This document shows positions 46,037 to 58,144 of a stretch of DNA of 64,000 nt, piece by piece. Each line of letters starts with the position of its first letter. Positions within the stretch are counted from its first letter, which is position 1. The position numbers and the translations under genes are program-made. This DNA is from Takifugu bimaculatus (lineage: Eukaryota; Chordata; Actinopteri; Tetraodontiformes; Tetraodontidae): assembly GCA_004026145.2 (NCBI GenBank), contig CP034983.1, forward strand, positions 8,475,088 to 8,539,087. The letters are read 5' to 3'. The notes beneath the pieces are model-generated. The model ran no database searches and was not told where the DNA came from. It saw only the letters and a program-made list of their open reading frames with translations.

Positions 46037-49000
46037 AGCCAGCAGCACTTTGGCCCTCAGTCGGCGTGTCCAGACTCAGAGGCTCCGGACATGAAGGGGC
46101 CAGGGAGAAGACCATCAGGAGATTTAAAGCAGGGAGCAGGTTAACCCCCCATTTACCATCGACAGCTCTCAGACAGGTCCACGGTCCACAGGTCCCTTGA
46201 TTCCAGCGCGACAAGCGTCGCTTATCGATGGGGGTAAAAATATGTTTAGGCTAAGTGGTGAATAATTTGCCTTGCTCACATATGAGTGTTGAGTGTGGAG
46301 CACCTGCCCTCTAAACTGAGACTGTTCTTCCCTTAATGCTCACAACTCTTTCTGTTGATGGCAGGTAAAAGCACATATTTAGGCAGCCTGTGCAGAGACA
46401 TCTGACGCCCCTCTGAGTGTTTTCTAAAGCCTGAATTTTTGGTACAGCACACCCCTTAATCATTTTATATCCAACCTCCTCTCTGTTTTCATCTGTTTAT
46501 GTTCAGGTCCTTTTTTCCCCCTTTTCACTCTCTTCCCATGCCTTGCTCATTAGCATCTCTGCGCGTGCCAGACTTTATCTAATCCTCGTGCCGCTCGTCT
46601 CTCCTTGTTTTAGCTGCATGAGCTGTGCTCAGTCCCCAAGATCGCTCAAAGGAGGAGGATGTGGCTTTCATATGCAGGAAGTAGGTTATATTTTACACAA
46701 AATCAGTGTTAGCGACGGTATTAATACCTCCACACATACAGATGCTATTAAAAATAACACTTTAATCCCAACCACAGGTGTGACATCTACAGTTTTTGCC
46801 ATATGTGACCTGAATCATAGAAGGATTTCATTTGGGACTCCAGGCTTCAACCTCGTCTCCATAGATACGGTTAGGGTTAGGGTCTTGAATATTGATGAGC
46901 CAATATCTCCCAGTTTAAGCCTGTAGGTACATGCTGCTGCTTAACTCATTATATGCATTTATTATGATTCAGCATCTAAAACTGTCCTGTCAATCATATT
47001 GATGTCAGGCACATTCAGGTTCTATGTTTGTCATGATCTCTGAAACCACCCATCCCATAACTTTCCTCTGAATATCGCCTTATTGTTACATTTACAACGC
47101 ATCAAGGCGCCGATCACACTGGAAATTTAGGCGCGGACACAGACACCACAGGGCCTGAAGCCCACTTTGGTGATTTGGGGTGAACTGGCCCTTTAGCAGA
47201 AACAGAGTCGGCTTCAGATTGGCGTTTCTGGCGAAGGCAAACCCACGTGAACGCCTGTGTCCTATGCTGCCACATCCCAGGGAAGCGGAAACCTTCTCCC
47301 GTCGGCTCCTCGGCGTCCTGGTCGGTGGTTTAATTTTGTTGGAGTGTTGGCAGATTACCGCCACCTCAGTGGCGCTGTCACGGAGAACGCAGCTCCGGCA
47401 GGCAGTGAGCAGGGAGCCGGCACATTGATAAGGACAGCTGCTCTCGGGAGATTTCCCCGGGGAGGGAGGATGGACAGGGCCGGCGCCGCCGACGCCGACG
47501 CGCTGGACGTCAGGTGGAAACAGCAGGATGGGCCCCGCCGCTGAACACCGGCTGATCTTCGAGTCTCTCATTATCTGATAGGCAGCTTACAAGCTGGGAC
47601 ACCATCAGCCTTTTTTGGTGGAACCAGAAAGCTTAGGGGCTGCATTCTGATTGGATTTGTGGTAACCCAGGCAAGAAAAGGGGGGAAGTTTGATAAAACG
47701 GACCCCACCCCACTGGATTTATTAAAGAAACAGATCCAACTTCATCCCAAAGATCCAACCTTCAAAAGGGAGACAAAAGAGGAAATAGAAGAGAAGCATA
47801 TTTATCACTGCCAACACGGGGAAAGAGGATCAAAAAACATTATTTAGTCCAACTTTACATGAGAATATATACAGTACACTTTAATAGGCTCATCAGGGAC
47901 CAGTTTGTTCTACAATACAAGCATCTGTTGAGAGGGTTCCCGTGTGAAACCCCCCAGGCTGCAGCATTCATGTTAAACTTTCAATTGTGTGTCGATGTTT
48001 ACCCAGAAACAAAGCCACGGAAAATAAAACAGCTTTTCCATAGAAAAGCTGGAAGAACAGCGGCTAGAAAGGTTTTAATCTGAGGACAATTTGGGTTTTT
48101 CCTGCCGTGATCCCACCAAAGGGATGCACCAATAACAGTGCAGAGGTAAAGAGTCTGTCAGAAAATATTAGGAAACAGCAGAGAAAAAGATTTTAACTTT
48201 GTCTTTCTGAAACGTCTTTTTTGAAATATTACACATGTGAATAAATATTGAATCAGTCTTCTATTATATTATGTGTGTGAAGGAGGCCATTTCAGCCCTC
48301 TTTGCCATCTGACATTGACTTTAATGGATGGTGTAATTACACCGTAACACTAAAATGGAAATATAAATGAATAAAAATCAGGAACAAAATGGTCCTCTGT
48401 CATTAATTATAGAATATTTAACATTGATGCTTGATAGAATGAAATCAGAATTCAAAGCAGGAGATCTCAAACGCTTCGAAATTAAGGATTTTGCAGGCAA
48501 ATACATCATTTTTATTGTGTTGAGTGGTAAATGATTATGAAAAGAGTCTGCTTTTCTGCTAAAACAAAATATAAAAGACTGTCTCTGACCACTTTAAAAG
48601 GTTCTGACTGCGAAAGAATGTGAAAATGGAAGAGCGAAGGAAATGGAGTGAAGAACACAAGAGGCCTGAACACAGCAATACGGAGTCAGTGTTCAGGTTA
48701 AATCAGAGAAGATTCAGTCCAGATCCCAAAACCAGGCAGGCAGATACTCTGGCTGAGAAGAAAATCACTAGAAAAGTTGCTGGAGCACTTAAGTATAACT
48801 ACAAGTTGTTCTGGAACAGAAGGGAACATGAGGCAGAGACACAGGTGGAACACATTGGGGCAGGAAACTCAGTCACACAGGCGGGAAACTTGACAGGAAG
48901 GTGAGGGTGACACCAGACTTCAAACTAAAACAGGATGTGATGAGGACAAGTTGGAGGAAGGTGAGCTTCCCAGTCAACACAGCTAATGTTGATGTTCCAC

Positions 49001-49167
49001 ATACCTCATATTTATGATCATATAGCATCAGACGAACAGCAATAAGAGGAACGCTTAGAGCTGTACGTCACAGCTGCCAGTGCACCCAGAAACAACAGCC
49101 CCCCAGTGGCAGTCAGACAGAAGGTCTCCGAACAAATCTCCCATAAGTGCACTGTGCTGAAGGGTTC

Positions 49168-49840
49168 ATGGATGGATGGATAGATGGGTGGGTGGATGGA
49201 TGGATGGATGGATGGATGGATGGGTGGATGGCTGGATAGATGGATGCAGGATGGATGGATGGATGGATGATGGATGGATGGATGGATGATGGATGGATGA
49301 TGGATGGGTGGATGGATGGATGGATGATGGATGGATGGATGGATGGGTGGATGGATGGATGGATGGGTGGATGGCTGGATATGGATGCAGGATGGATGGA
49401 TGGATGAATGATGGATGGATGGATGGATGGGTGGATGTTGGATGATGGATGGATAGATGTAGATGATGGATGAAGGAGTGGGTGATGGATTGATGGATGG
49501 ATGGATGGATGGATTGGATGGATGGATGGATGATGGATGGATGGATGTGAGATGGATGGATGGGATGGATGGATGGATGGATGGATGATGTATGGATGGA
49601 TGGATGGAGATGGATGGATGGATGGATGGATCAGGAGTTGGGGATGGATGGATGGATGGATAGATGGATGGATGGATGATGGTTGGATGGGTGGATTGAT
49701 GGATGCATGGATGGATGGATAGATGGATGGATGGGTGCAGGATGGATGGATGGATGGATGGATGATGGATGGATGGATGATGAGATGGATGGTGGCAGGA
49801 TGGATGATGGATGGATGGATGGATGGATGGATGGATGGAT
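49168..49840. repeat. (GGAT)n tetranucleotide array
   Basis: About 670 bp of GGAT units with GATGAT and GGGT variants. It is the same motif class as the array near ntng1 but in the opposite orientation. Open frames inside it are artefacts. Confidence 0.95.
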
Positions 49841-51809
49841 CATTATAAATGATGTCATGTGTTGTATTACATATTAACTAGTTAATGCTGGTTTCTGTTT
49901 TAATAATTAAAGTTCAACTTTTAATTTCTATATTTTGATGAAAAGGCTGAAAACATCGTTTCTGCATAATTAATCTCTAACTTGACCACGTGACCACGGG
50001 CACTATTTACAGGTGCATTGATCTCGACGGCCACCTCACCAACGTTACATCCTCCACATGTGAAAGGGCGGAGCAGCAGCTCAGCTCACCTCCGCCCACA
50101 GCTGGAGCAGATGTGAACCTCTGGGCGGGTCTATAGGAACTAGCACAGGTCAAACAACAATTCCCCGACTTCTGAAATGATCCTAAACGTCTCATTGTTT
50201 CTATCCATTTATCACAACTTGGCTTCCATTTTGATAAAAAATAAACAGACGTAGAAGATTTGACAGATTTATCACATCCGTGAGAGAACGCGCTTTGGTA
50301 CTTCCTGTTTTGTTGCTTTCAAAGCGTCGTGGTGATCCGTGGTGAACTCGCCCCACGCGCAAGAACAGAAGAAAGCTGTTGCGCAACAGCCGGCGGGCTG
50401 GCGGGCTTAACGTGCAAAGGCTGCGTCCAAATGTGTCGCCCTCACAACTGTTGTCAGGTGCAGCACGGAGGCCCCATTTGAACAGTTCCCCTTGAATTAG
50501 ATTCCACTCCAACTTAATCTCTTTACTTGTGTAGAGGCTTTTTGCTCGGAGTGGTTGTGCATGATGTCGCTTAATCCCTCCGCCTGCATGGGCCGGGCCT
50601 TTGATCGGCTCCTGTTGGAGCAGAGATATCGGCACAAGTCATCCGAGGCGGCGGGCGGACGGCCCACCGGGGTCCTGCTGCCCCCACCTCCTGCCATTGT
50701 TGATGCTGATGAGATTAGAGAAGAGGATGAAGGCATCAAATGTTGAGGGGAATGGAAGAAAAAAAAAAGATGCGGAAGCAGCAACTGGTTTTAACTTGAC
50801 ATGATTTATGACTACAATCCGTTTTGTATATTTCCCACCTCTGGGCCCCCCCAGAAGCACCGCCACAGAAGATCCAAGCGCACGTGTGCACAGGCAGGCT
50901 GCACTTCCCGTGACACTCATCAGGGGGTTAATCACGAGCTCCATCCGGACTCTCTGAGAGGTCAAAGCCAGGAGGCTGTCTCCCAGTGCTCCAGCGTTCC
51001 CGTCGCAGCCGCGTGACATTCCGAAGCCTCAATATCGGCCTAATGATTCGTTTTGTTAATGACTTGGCCCGTGCCCCGAGTTGCAGGTAGCAGCGTTTTA
51101 CCCTCTGTGCAGAGTCAAACATCCAATTAACGTCCAACTTGACCTGAGACGAAAGGTGGCGGCGGATGTACACGTGTAATTTCCACATTTTCCCTTTGAA
51201 TCATGGGTAATGTGCTGGCACCATACACTCATACCAGGAAGTGACCGCCTGGGTAGCTTAGCACCGAGCTAGAGCGGCGGGGTGGGTAAAACAGGCCTAA
51301 ATCTGAGTAACACCGAGTTTAATTGGGTCCAGTTGGGGTTTAAAGACCAAAAAAAAACCAATAAGAGCATCAATTATCAGTAGGACTGGTCACTGAGGAT
51401 CTAGAGGAACTGGTTTTCTCCCAGTTTGCTTTCTTCAGCAGACTAAGAAACTCAAAAGAAGGAAGTGCTGAGCTGTGGTGTGGGACCGCTGGAGGCCCTG
51501 CTTTTTTATTCTCCACCCTTTTCTCTCTAAGCCTGGAGTAATATTATGAGGTACAATTTAATATGTGAGAGGAGGGAGGAATCTGGATTTTTATAATCTT
51601 GTGATAAGGAAAGGGATTAAGAATAAAGAAGGGATTAATTCACTTGATCTGCCAATATGGTGGACCAACAGTCCCCCCCAGTAATAGAGATTCTCTTCCG
51701 CGTACAAACCAAATATAACCCAATTACTCTTCTTGGAAGAACCGAATTTAACTACATCATGATTTACCGACCATCTCTGATCACCTGCCTTACTTCAGAA
51801 TCCATCTGG

Positions 51810-51810
<1 letters not shown>
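49841..51810. other. Intergenic sequence
   Basis: No gene or mobile element recognised. The frames near 50.5-51.0 kb overlap one another on both strands and show no domain. Confidence 0.5.
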
Positions 51811-51887
<77 letters not shown>

Positions 51888-51889
51888 GC
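51811..51889. repeat. (AC)n microsatellite
   Basis: About 39 AC units with three G interruptions. Confidence 0.95.
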
Positions 51890-52173
51890 CAAGATAATTA
51901 CTAAGTAAAATCAATGTCACGTAAGACAATAATTATCCACACTGTCTAAACGTTTTCAACGGAGATCTGATGAGTATGGATTTACAACCGTGATCAACTG
52001 GATCCTCAAAAGAGAGGAGCGGTGAAACGGTGGTAATTGATGGGTCGATGTGATGAAATCATCCCGGTCTCACGCTCCCAAAAAAGAGAAAATGTTTTAT
52101 TTGGTTCCTGTAACAATGCTGTTTTTTTTCTAACGCATTGTTTTATTAAAAGAAAAATAATCACAATTTGTGG

Positions 52174-52175
<2 letters not shown>

Positions 52176-52250
<75 letters not shown>
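52176..52250. repeat. (CA)37 microsatellite
   Basis: A pure, long CA run 286 bp from the previous AC tract and on the same strand. Its purity suggests it is highly variable between individuals. Confidence 0.95.
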
Positions 52251-52255
<5 letters not shown>

Positions 52256-54939
52256 GCTGTGTCCTAGGGCAGGTGCAGGCTATTGAATGCAGGGACAATC
52301 ATCTAAAGCTGGTGTTTTATGAGCTTTATAATAGGCGCTGATCTCTATCTGGGCTGGGGAGGGAAGATTGAGGTGATTAGAAGTTGATACTCCCTCAGGC
52401 TTTGGATTATGGTAAATATAGTGAGGATCATTAAAACATCTTCCTCATTCCCTTCAAGTCAGTGCTTATGTTACTGGACCCTCAGAGGGGAGAAAGAAAA
52501 AAGAATCCAAGACTGCAAACGCCTCACAACCGCTCCGAAGAAGGAATAAACATTAAATAATCAATAAAGTTCCGATCACTCACTGATAAACACTCCATGT
52601 TTGACCTCATCGCTGTGTGAATTCTGAGGCGAAGCCACGTTTCGTTACCTCACAGACACCAAAGAGTGATGAGAAACAGCTCAGAGGATGATCCAGAGGC
52701 TTTAATGCTCTTCCTGGAATTCTGCTGGCTGAACCAGAGAACGGCGGCAAAGCACCAGATAGATGAGACGGAGAGGAAAGAGATGTCCCACTACCAAACT
52801 AAACTGGGATAATTGGAGAAGACCAAAAGCCTCTTTCTTCAGTTGATGTCCAGAAGTGAGTTTTTAACGACCCACAAGAGAAAAATACACCAATGACATC
52901 ATTTCTGTATTTACAGCTCATTTAGCGACTCATTAGCAGCTGATCCATCATCAACAACGCTGCAGATGAAGAGGCTCCGTCGGTGACTGTGCAGGACAGG
53001 GAGGGGACACAACATTTAAAAGTGGAGTTGTGTCCTGGCTGTGACGACAGGAAGCTGTGTCACTCTGCACCAGTCGGCCCAGCGGGAGGTCCAGACGGTG
53101 GCCGCTACAGCCGTCCAGCTTTCATTCACATCCCACCTTTAACACGCTCTCAACGGCTCTGGCACCAGGCGGAGCGGAAAAAAACTGCTCTCAAGGAGGG
53201 AGAAAACCTCTCAGAACATCCAGCCTTGATCCTCTTTTCCCTCACTTTTACACATAAACTGTTGAGAATTAGAGAAGGTGCTGATGTCCGTCAACCTGAC
53301 AGACAGGGAATTTATGCTGTTTAATTAATGTTGTTTAATTATTATTTATTGTTCCGCATTTGCCGTGGAACTTTTTTTTTATGTGGAGAAATGATGGACA
53401 GAGTTACTCAGTTGTCTTAGAGGAATATTTCAAATTTCGTCACTCTCCGACCTGAAACGAATGCACACAAATAAGGGAAACATTGGAATGATGCTTTCAT
53501 GGACACTGCCTAAATCTGTACATTTGAGCTTTGGGTGACTGTAAACCACCTGTGTGTGTGTGTTGGGGGGTGTCTCTGAAACCCTGTCCAGGGTCCCTTC
53601 CTGCCTATTGCCCAGTGGCTGCTGGGAGCATCTCCGTCTCCTTTGTTTATCACGTATTATTCTTGGTGAGAATCCTTGAATTTGCCTCAGGTGCAGTTTT
53701 CATTCCGTTTCATTATTTGCTCAGATTAACGGCAGCGTCGGCGTAGCCGGCTAAGCTGTGTCTAATAGGCTGGAGTCTAGACATACCCTCACCAATTATC
53801 CACTGTAAATAGAATCCTCTCCTTGGCTCAAGGCTTTGTTTATTCACTTCTTTTCCAGATCTGCATGATTGGTATCAACGATAATAAACACCTGAAGCTC
53901 AACAGTGGCTTTAGACCGACATCATTCCACCAGTCCTGCATGAAGGCTTGACCACAACAGTTGGATTTATGAAGGAAATATAAAAGAACTGATTCCAGAT
54001 CAGCAAATACATGTTTAGTACTTATATAAATATAGTCATGGATTATATAGATCAGCAGATGATGTGACCAATGTGAGGCAAACAGCGAGGAGCTTCGTCT
54101 CATGCTGCAAAACATCCGTCCGCTGTCACTGGATATTCGATGGTTGAGAACTTTTATTAAAAGTCGACCAGCAAACCTTTAAAGACAAGAAATGGAATCA
54201 AAGGACATCAAAGGCGGCTACAGGATGCTCTAAAAGCGTGAAGGCCCTTTCGCAGCTCTGCTGAAGATCAAGACGGACGCTTCCACTCATGCAGATGTTT
54301 CATCACTGTCACCGTTTTTCATCTGTTACATCTGAATCCTGTAAAACGTCAAACACCAGACAGACGACGGATGTCAGACTCCAGGAACGAGCCGCAGACG
54401 TCCCGGCTACCAGACGGCGGCGGAGACGCAGATGTCGGCGGCTCATCCTTATGGTCGCTGACGCGCCGCAACATTTGCTAACGGCGCTAACAAAAGTGTC
54501 AGCTGTCCCACCAGCAACCTCAACCATGACTGAAGGCGGAGGATATGGCAGATGACATAAAGGCAGAGTCTAAAATCTCCGGACAGACGCGGCTAAATCT
54601 TTCATGAATCCATCATTCCTTATTCATAACGAGTCTCCCTCCACGAGTTCTGCTCAACACTTGTGAGACCTGTCAACAGAGGCCTTCGGCGTCTGACCTC
54701 ATGGGTGCAGTCCAACTTCGAAAGTGCAGACATCACCACAGGTACCGGCGGGGGCTGTCCTGCAGGGAGCTCCTAGCCACGGGTCACACATGGACAACAC
54801 TGTACAGGAGACTCTGGGATTTTCAGATTTTAAACCTGACACGAGCTGAATCAGGTGGGATTTCACCGCCAGCGTGGTCTCAGGTGGGTTTATGGTTAGT
54901 TCATACCCTGTTAATTAGGTGGGTTTTTTTTAACCTTCA
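52251..54939. other. Intergenic sequence
   Basis: No gene or known repeat recognised. Confidence 0.5.
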
Positions 54940-54947
54940 TCTAGAAC

Positions 54948-55435
54948 AGGCATGGGCAAACTAAGGCCCGGGGGCCACACGCGGCCCGTTAAACGTTTTA
55001 ATCCGGCCCGCCAAACTTGAAAAATTAAATGAATAAACCTTGTTAATGTTAAATTTTCACTGCAATTCTGGTGTTTCCCACTAGAAAAAAGACAGTCAGG
55101 AGGAGAGTGATGGTGATATCCTGAAGGATAACAGAACTTTCAGTGCTTTAAAATAGAAATGGTTATTAATTTTTTTTTAAAAGGCACATTTTATTCATTT
55201 GATTTTAAGTGTTTTAAGACTCATTCCAAAGTCAGATATTTTGTTGTAATGCTTCTCTTCATTTTCATTTGAAATTAAAGCACATGTTTTTCTCCATATC
55301 CCAAGATGTGTATTTTTTCTCCAATGAGGTGAGGTTACCAAAGCACTCCATCCATCCATCTGCTCCTGGTCCGGCCCCTCTGTCAAATGTTAGAACCCAT
55401 TGTGGCCCACGCATCAAAATGTTTGCCCACCCCTG
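54948..55435. mobile_element. Non-autonomous hAT transposon (MITE), 488 bp, complete
   Basis: The left end is CAGGCATGGGCAAAC, and the right end read inward on the other strand is CAGGGGTGGGCAAAC. Both continue into GGCC-rich subterminal words such as GGCCCGGGGGCCACA and GGGCCACAATGG. These are typical ends of hAT (Charlie/Ac-like) elements. A perfect 8-bp target duplication ATCTAGAA flanks it at 54,940-54,947 and 55,436-55,443. The interior has no transposase frame, so it was moved by an enzyme made elsewhere. Confidence 0.93.
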
Positions 55436-55443
55436 ATCTAGAA

Positions 55444-57453
55444 GCAAAGGTTTTTTTTCTTCCTGGAGAGATTGTTGATTCTGGGGTCACACCAAAAACA
55501 CCGTCAGGTGACGCTGTAATCACGGTGAAACTGTGTTGATGGTTGTTTTAGCTGTAGAGTAGTATGGACGAAATGGGTTATTAACAAACGCAGGGCCTCT
55601 TTAAATGAGTGTGAATGGGTCCACTTGTGCATTTTCTCAACGTGACCGTTCCGCTTGGAAAACCTTTCCAACCCCGGCCTCTTTTGCCGCCGGCCCATTG
55701 GTCCGTCTGCTCCCAAAGGAGGCCGAACGGCGTTAGACATAAAAGTGAGGGGGCACGTTTGAGCTTCATTAAATAACCTTTTTTTACAGATTTGCATCAA
55801 CAGAACGCTCAAGGCTGTGCCGCCGCACAGCCGGGAGCCCCGTGTCACCCCGGCTCACAATCCCAGGAGCCTGCTGGGATAAAAGAGGAATACATTACTG
55901 GGGTCAAAGGTGTGTCTGATTGTGTACGTGTGTTTAATATGTTTGAGACTCTAGCACCTTTGGAGGATGATGCTTCGCACTTAAAATTAGCAACCTGCAG
56001 ATGAATCTCCCAGGTGTTGAGACTCCTTCCTGCCACCATCTCAACATCAGCTGTGAGTTCACAAACGTGAATAACACGTTTTTATTCATCTTTAAGCTCC
56101 TCCATTTATCATCTTCTTGCCCTGTTCCCCATCCAGACCCACCCATAGGCAGCAGGCACAATCCTGGCTGCGGCCGTGCAACTTCTCAAGCTTATTAAAC
56201 TAAAAGCATATTCACACATTAACCCACATGACCTGTGAGTGTGGCTACTGTAGCTTCATCCATCCATGGAGTTTCCTCCTCTTCTTCTCTCATGTTTCCA
56301 ACAAAGCAAAGTAGATGTTTGCTGGTGTGTGTATTTAATCACTGAGGTAACTCATGTCTCAAACGCACCTTTAGAATCGTCATCTATGAACTTAAGGGGG
56401 ATAAAAAAAGCAAAAGATCTCCTTAACCAAGCTGCATCTGTAGCTTTGACACCTCCTGATTTCTCCCGTATGTCTTCCGTAAACGGCCCTGGGGAAGACG
56501 TGAAGGTGTAATGTCCACGTGCACAAGGAATGCACACACACACGCGACAGGAAATAAAGCACTGTGGCGCACCAGTTTATCAAAGTCCTGAAACTAAGTT
56601 TGCCACTCACAGTTCAGCCGGTGTCATGGTAATCACTTTTGTTTTCTGGCGAGTGAAATATGATGTATGAGCATCTGCTTTCCAAATGAGTTTACACCGG
56701 AGTCAGAGCGCGATATCTCTGGGCAAAGGTAATCATTTCTTGTTCTGGATTTCAAATAGGAGATGGAGGAAGCTGCAGCAGAGGAGGGAGACGGGCGGGT
56801 GGGCATTACGCTGACTTCTGAGGGATGGAAAGTAGAGAAAAGGGTAATGTGGGAGGAAAGGAAAACAGTCTTCCATTTCCCCTGTTGTATCCGTCAGTGG
56901 GTCATGTGATGCGTCCCGGCGACAGAAGACCAGAACCCAGAAAGGCGCAGAACAGCGGCCACATCTGCTTTTCTTTGAAGACGTGAGGCGTCTCCACAAT
57001 CAGTGATGACGGAAGCGTTTGAAGGCCGGCCTGCTTTTCAGCGATCGCTCCAATCAATAGTTCTTTCAATTTTCATATTTGTTGTTGAAGGTCATCAAGC
57101 TTAGTTTAGTCTTAGGCAAAGATAACAAAACTGCATTCTCCATCAATATCCAAATGAAAAAAACAACTATAAATGAAGGTCATTGAGTTCCTTTTTACAT
57201 CACTTAATCCCATAAATTGTGTTACCTGAAGATGGTCAGTAGATTTCAAAATAAGTGTGTTAAACCAAAGGTGCCTATCAAAGCAAATGTTTCTTTTATT
57301 AACAAGAGCATTTTTATATGTAAAATTGCCCTTGAGAAATTGGTAAACAATGTTAAAACAAATACTACTAAAAATATCTAAATTGAATCTTGATGAAATG
57401 TTCAGCAAAATTCCCTGTGACAAAATAAACGTAGTGAAATATTTAAACTTTCT
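55444..57453. other. Intergenic sequence
   Basis: No gene or known repeat recognised. Confidence 0.5.
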
Positions 57454-58144
57454 GGATGGCTGGATGGATGATGGAGGGATAGATGGATGATGGAGGGATA
57501 GATGGATGATGGAGGGATGGATGGATGATGGAGGGATGGATGGATGATGGAGGGATAGATGGATGATGGAGGGATGGATGGATGATGGAGGGATGGATGG
57601 ATGATGGAGGGATAGATGGATGATGGAGGGATGGATGGATGATGGAGGGATAGATGGATGATGGAAGGATAGATGATGGATGGATGATGGAGGGATGGAT
57701 GATAGATGGAGGGATGGATGGATGATGGCGGGATCGCTGGCTGCTGGCTGATGGCTGGCTGGCTCGATCGCTGCTGCGGGCTCGCTGATCTGGCGGGCTC
57801 GCTGCTGGCTGCTGCTGGTGCTGGCTTGCGGGCTGGATGCTGGAGGCTCGCTGGCTGCTGGCGGGCTGGCTGCTGGCGGGCTCGCTGGCTGCTGGCTGGC
57901 TTGATGCTGGCTGGCTCTGGATGATTGCTGCGCTGGAGGCCTGGGGGCTGGCTCTGCTGGATGATTGGATGGATGCCTGATGGATGATGGATGGATGGAT
58001 GGATGGATGGATGCTTGGATGGAGGGATGATTGGATGGATGATGGATGGATGATGGATGGATGGATGATTGGATGGAGGGATGATTGGATGGAGGGATGG
58101 ATGGATGAGTGGATGCATGATGGATGGAGGGATGGATGGATGAT
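57454..58144. repeat. Compound minisatellite: 19-bp GGAT-type units, CTGG-rich core, GGAT units
   Basis: The left third has about a dozen 19-bp units of the form ATRGATGGATGATGGAGGG, alternating A and G at the third base. At about 57,730-57,955 the array becomes CTGGCTG/GCTCGCTGG-rich and much higher in GC. It then returns to GGAT, GATGATT and GGAGGG units. A 392-codon frame on the minus strand crosses it, rich in Ser-Ile-Pro-Pro and then Ala-Ser-Gln-Pro. It is repeat-derived. Confidence 0.92.

Larger units (their letters stand above)
41956..49167. other. Intergenic sequence
   Basis: No recognisable gene. It contains a G-run at 43,274-43,284 and a TG repeat at 46,005-46,036. A two-unit GGTTAG motif lies near 46,867. 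A low-repeat A/T-rich segment at 45,190-45,560 carries an octamer ATGCAAAT. The 138-codon frame at 43,363-43,779 shows no known domain and is not called. Confidence 0.5.

Noticed and set aside
46867..46882. Possible second telomeric repeat
   Set aside because: Only two GGTTAG units, which is not distinguishable from chance.
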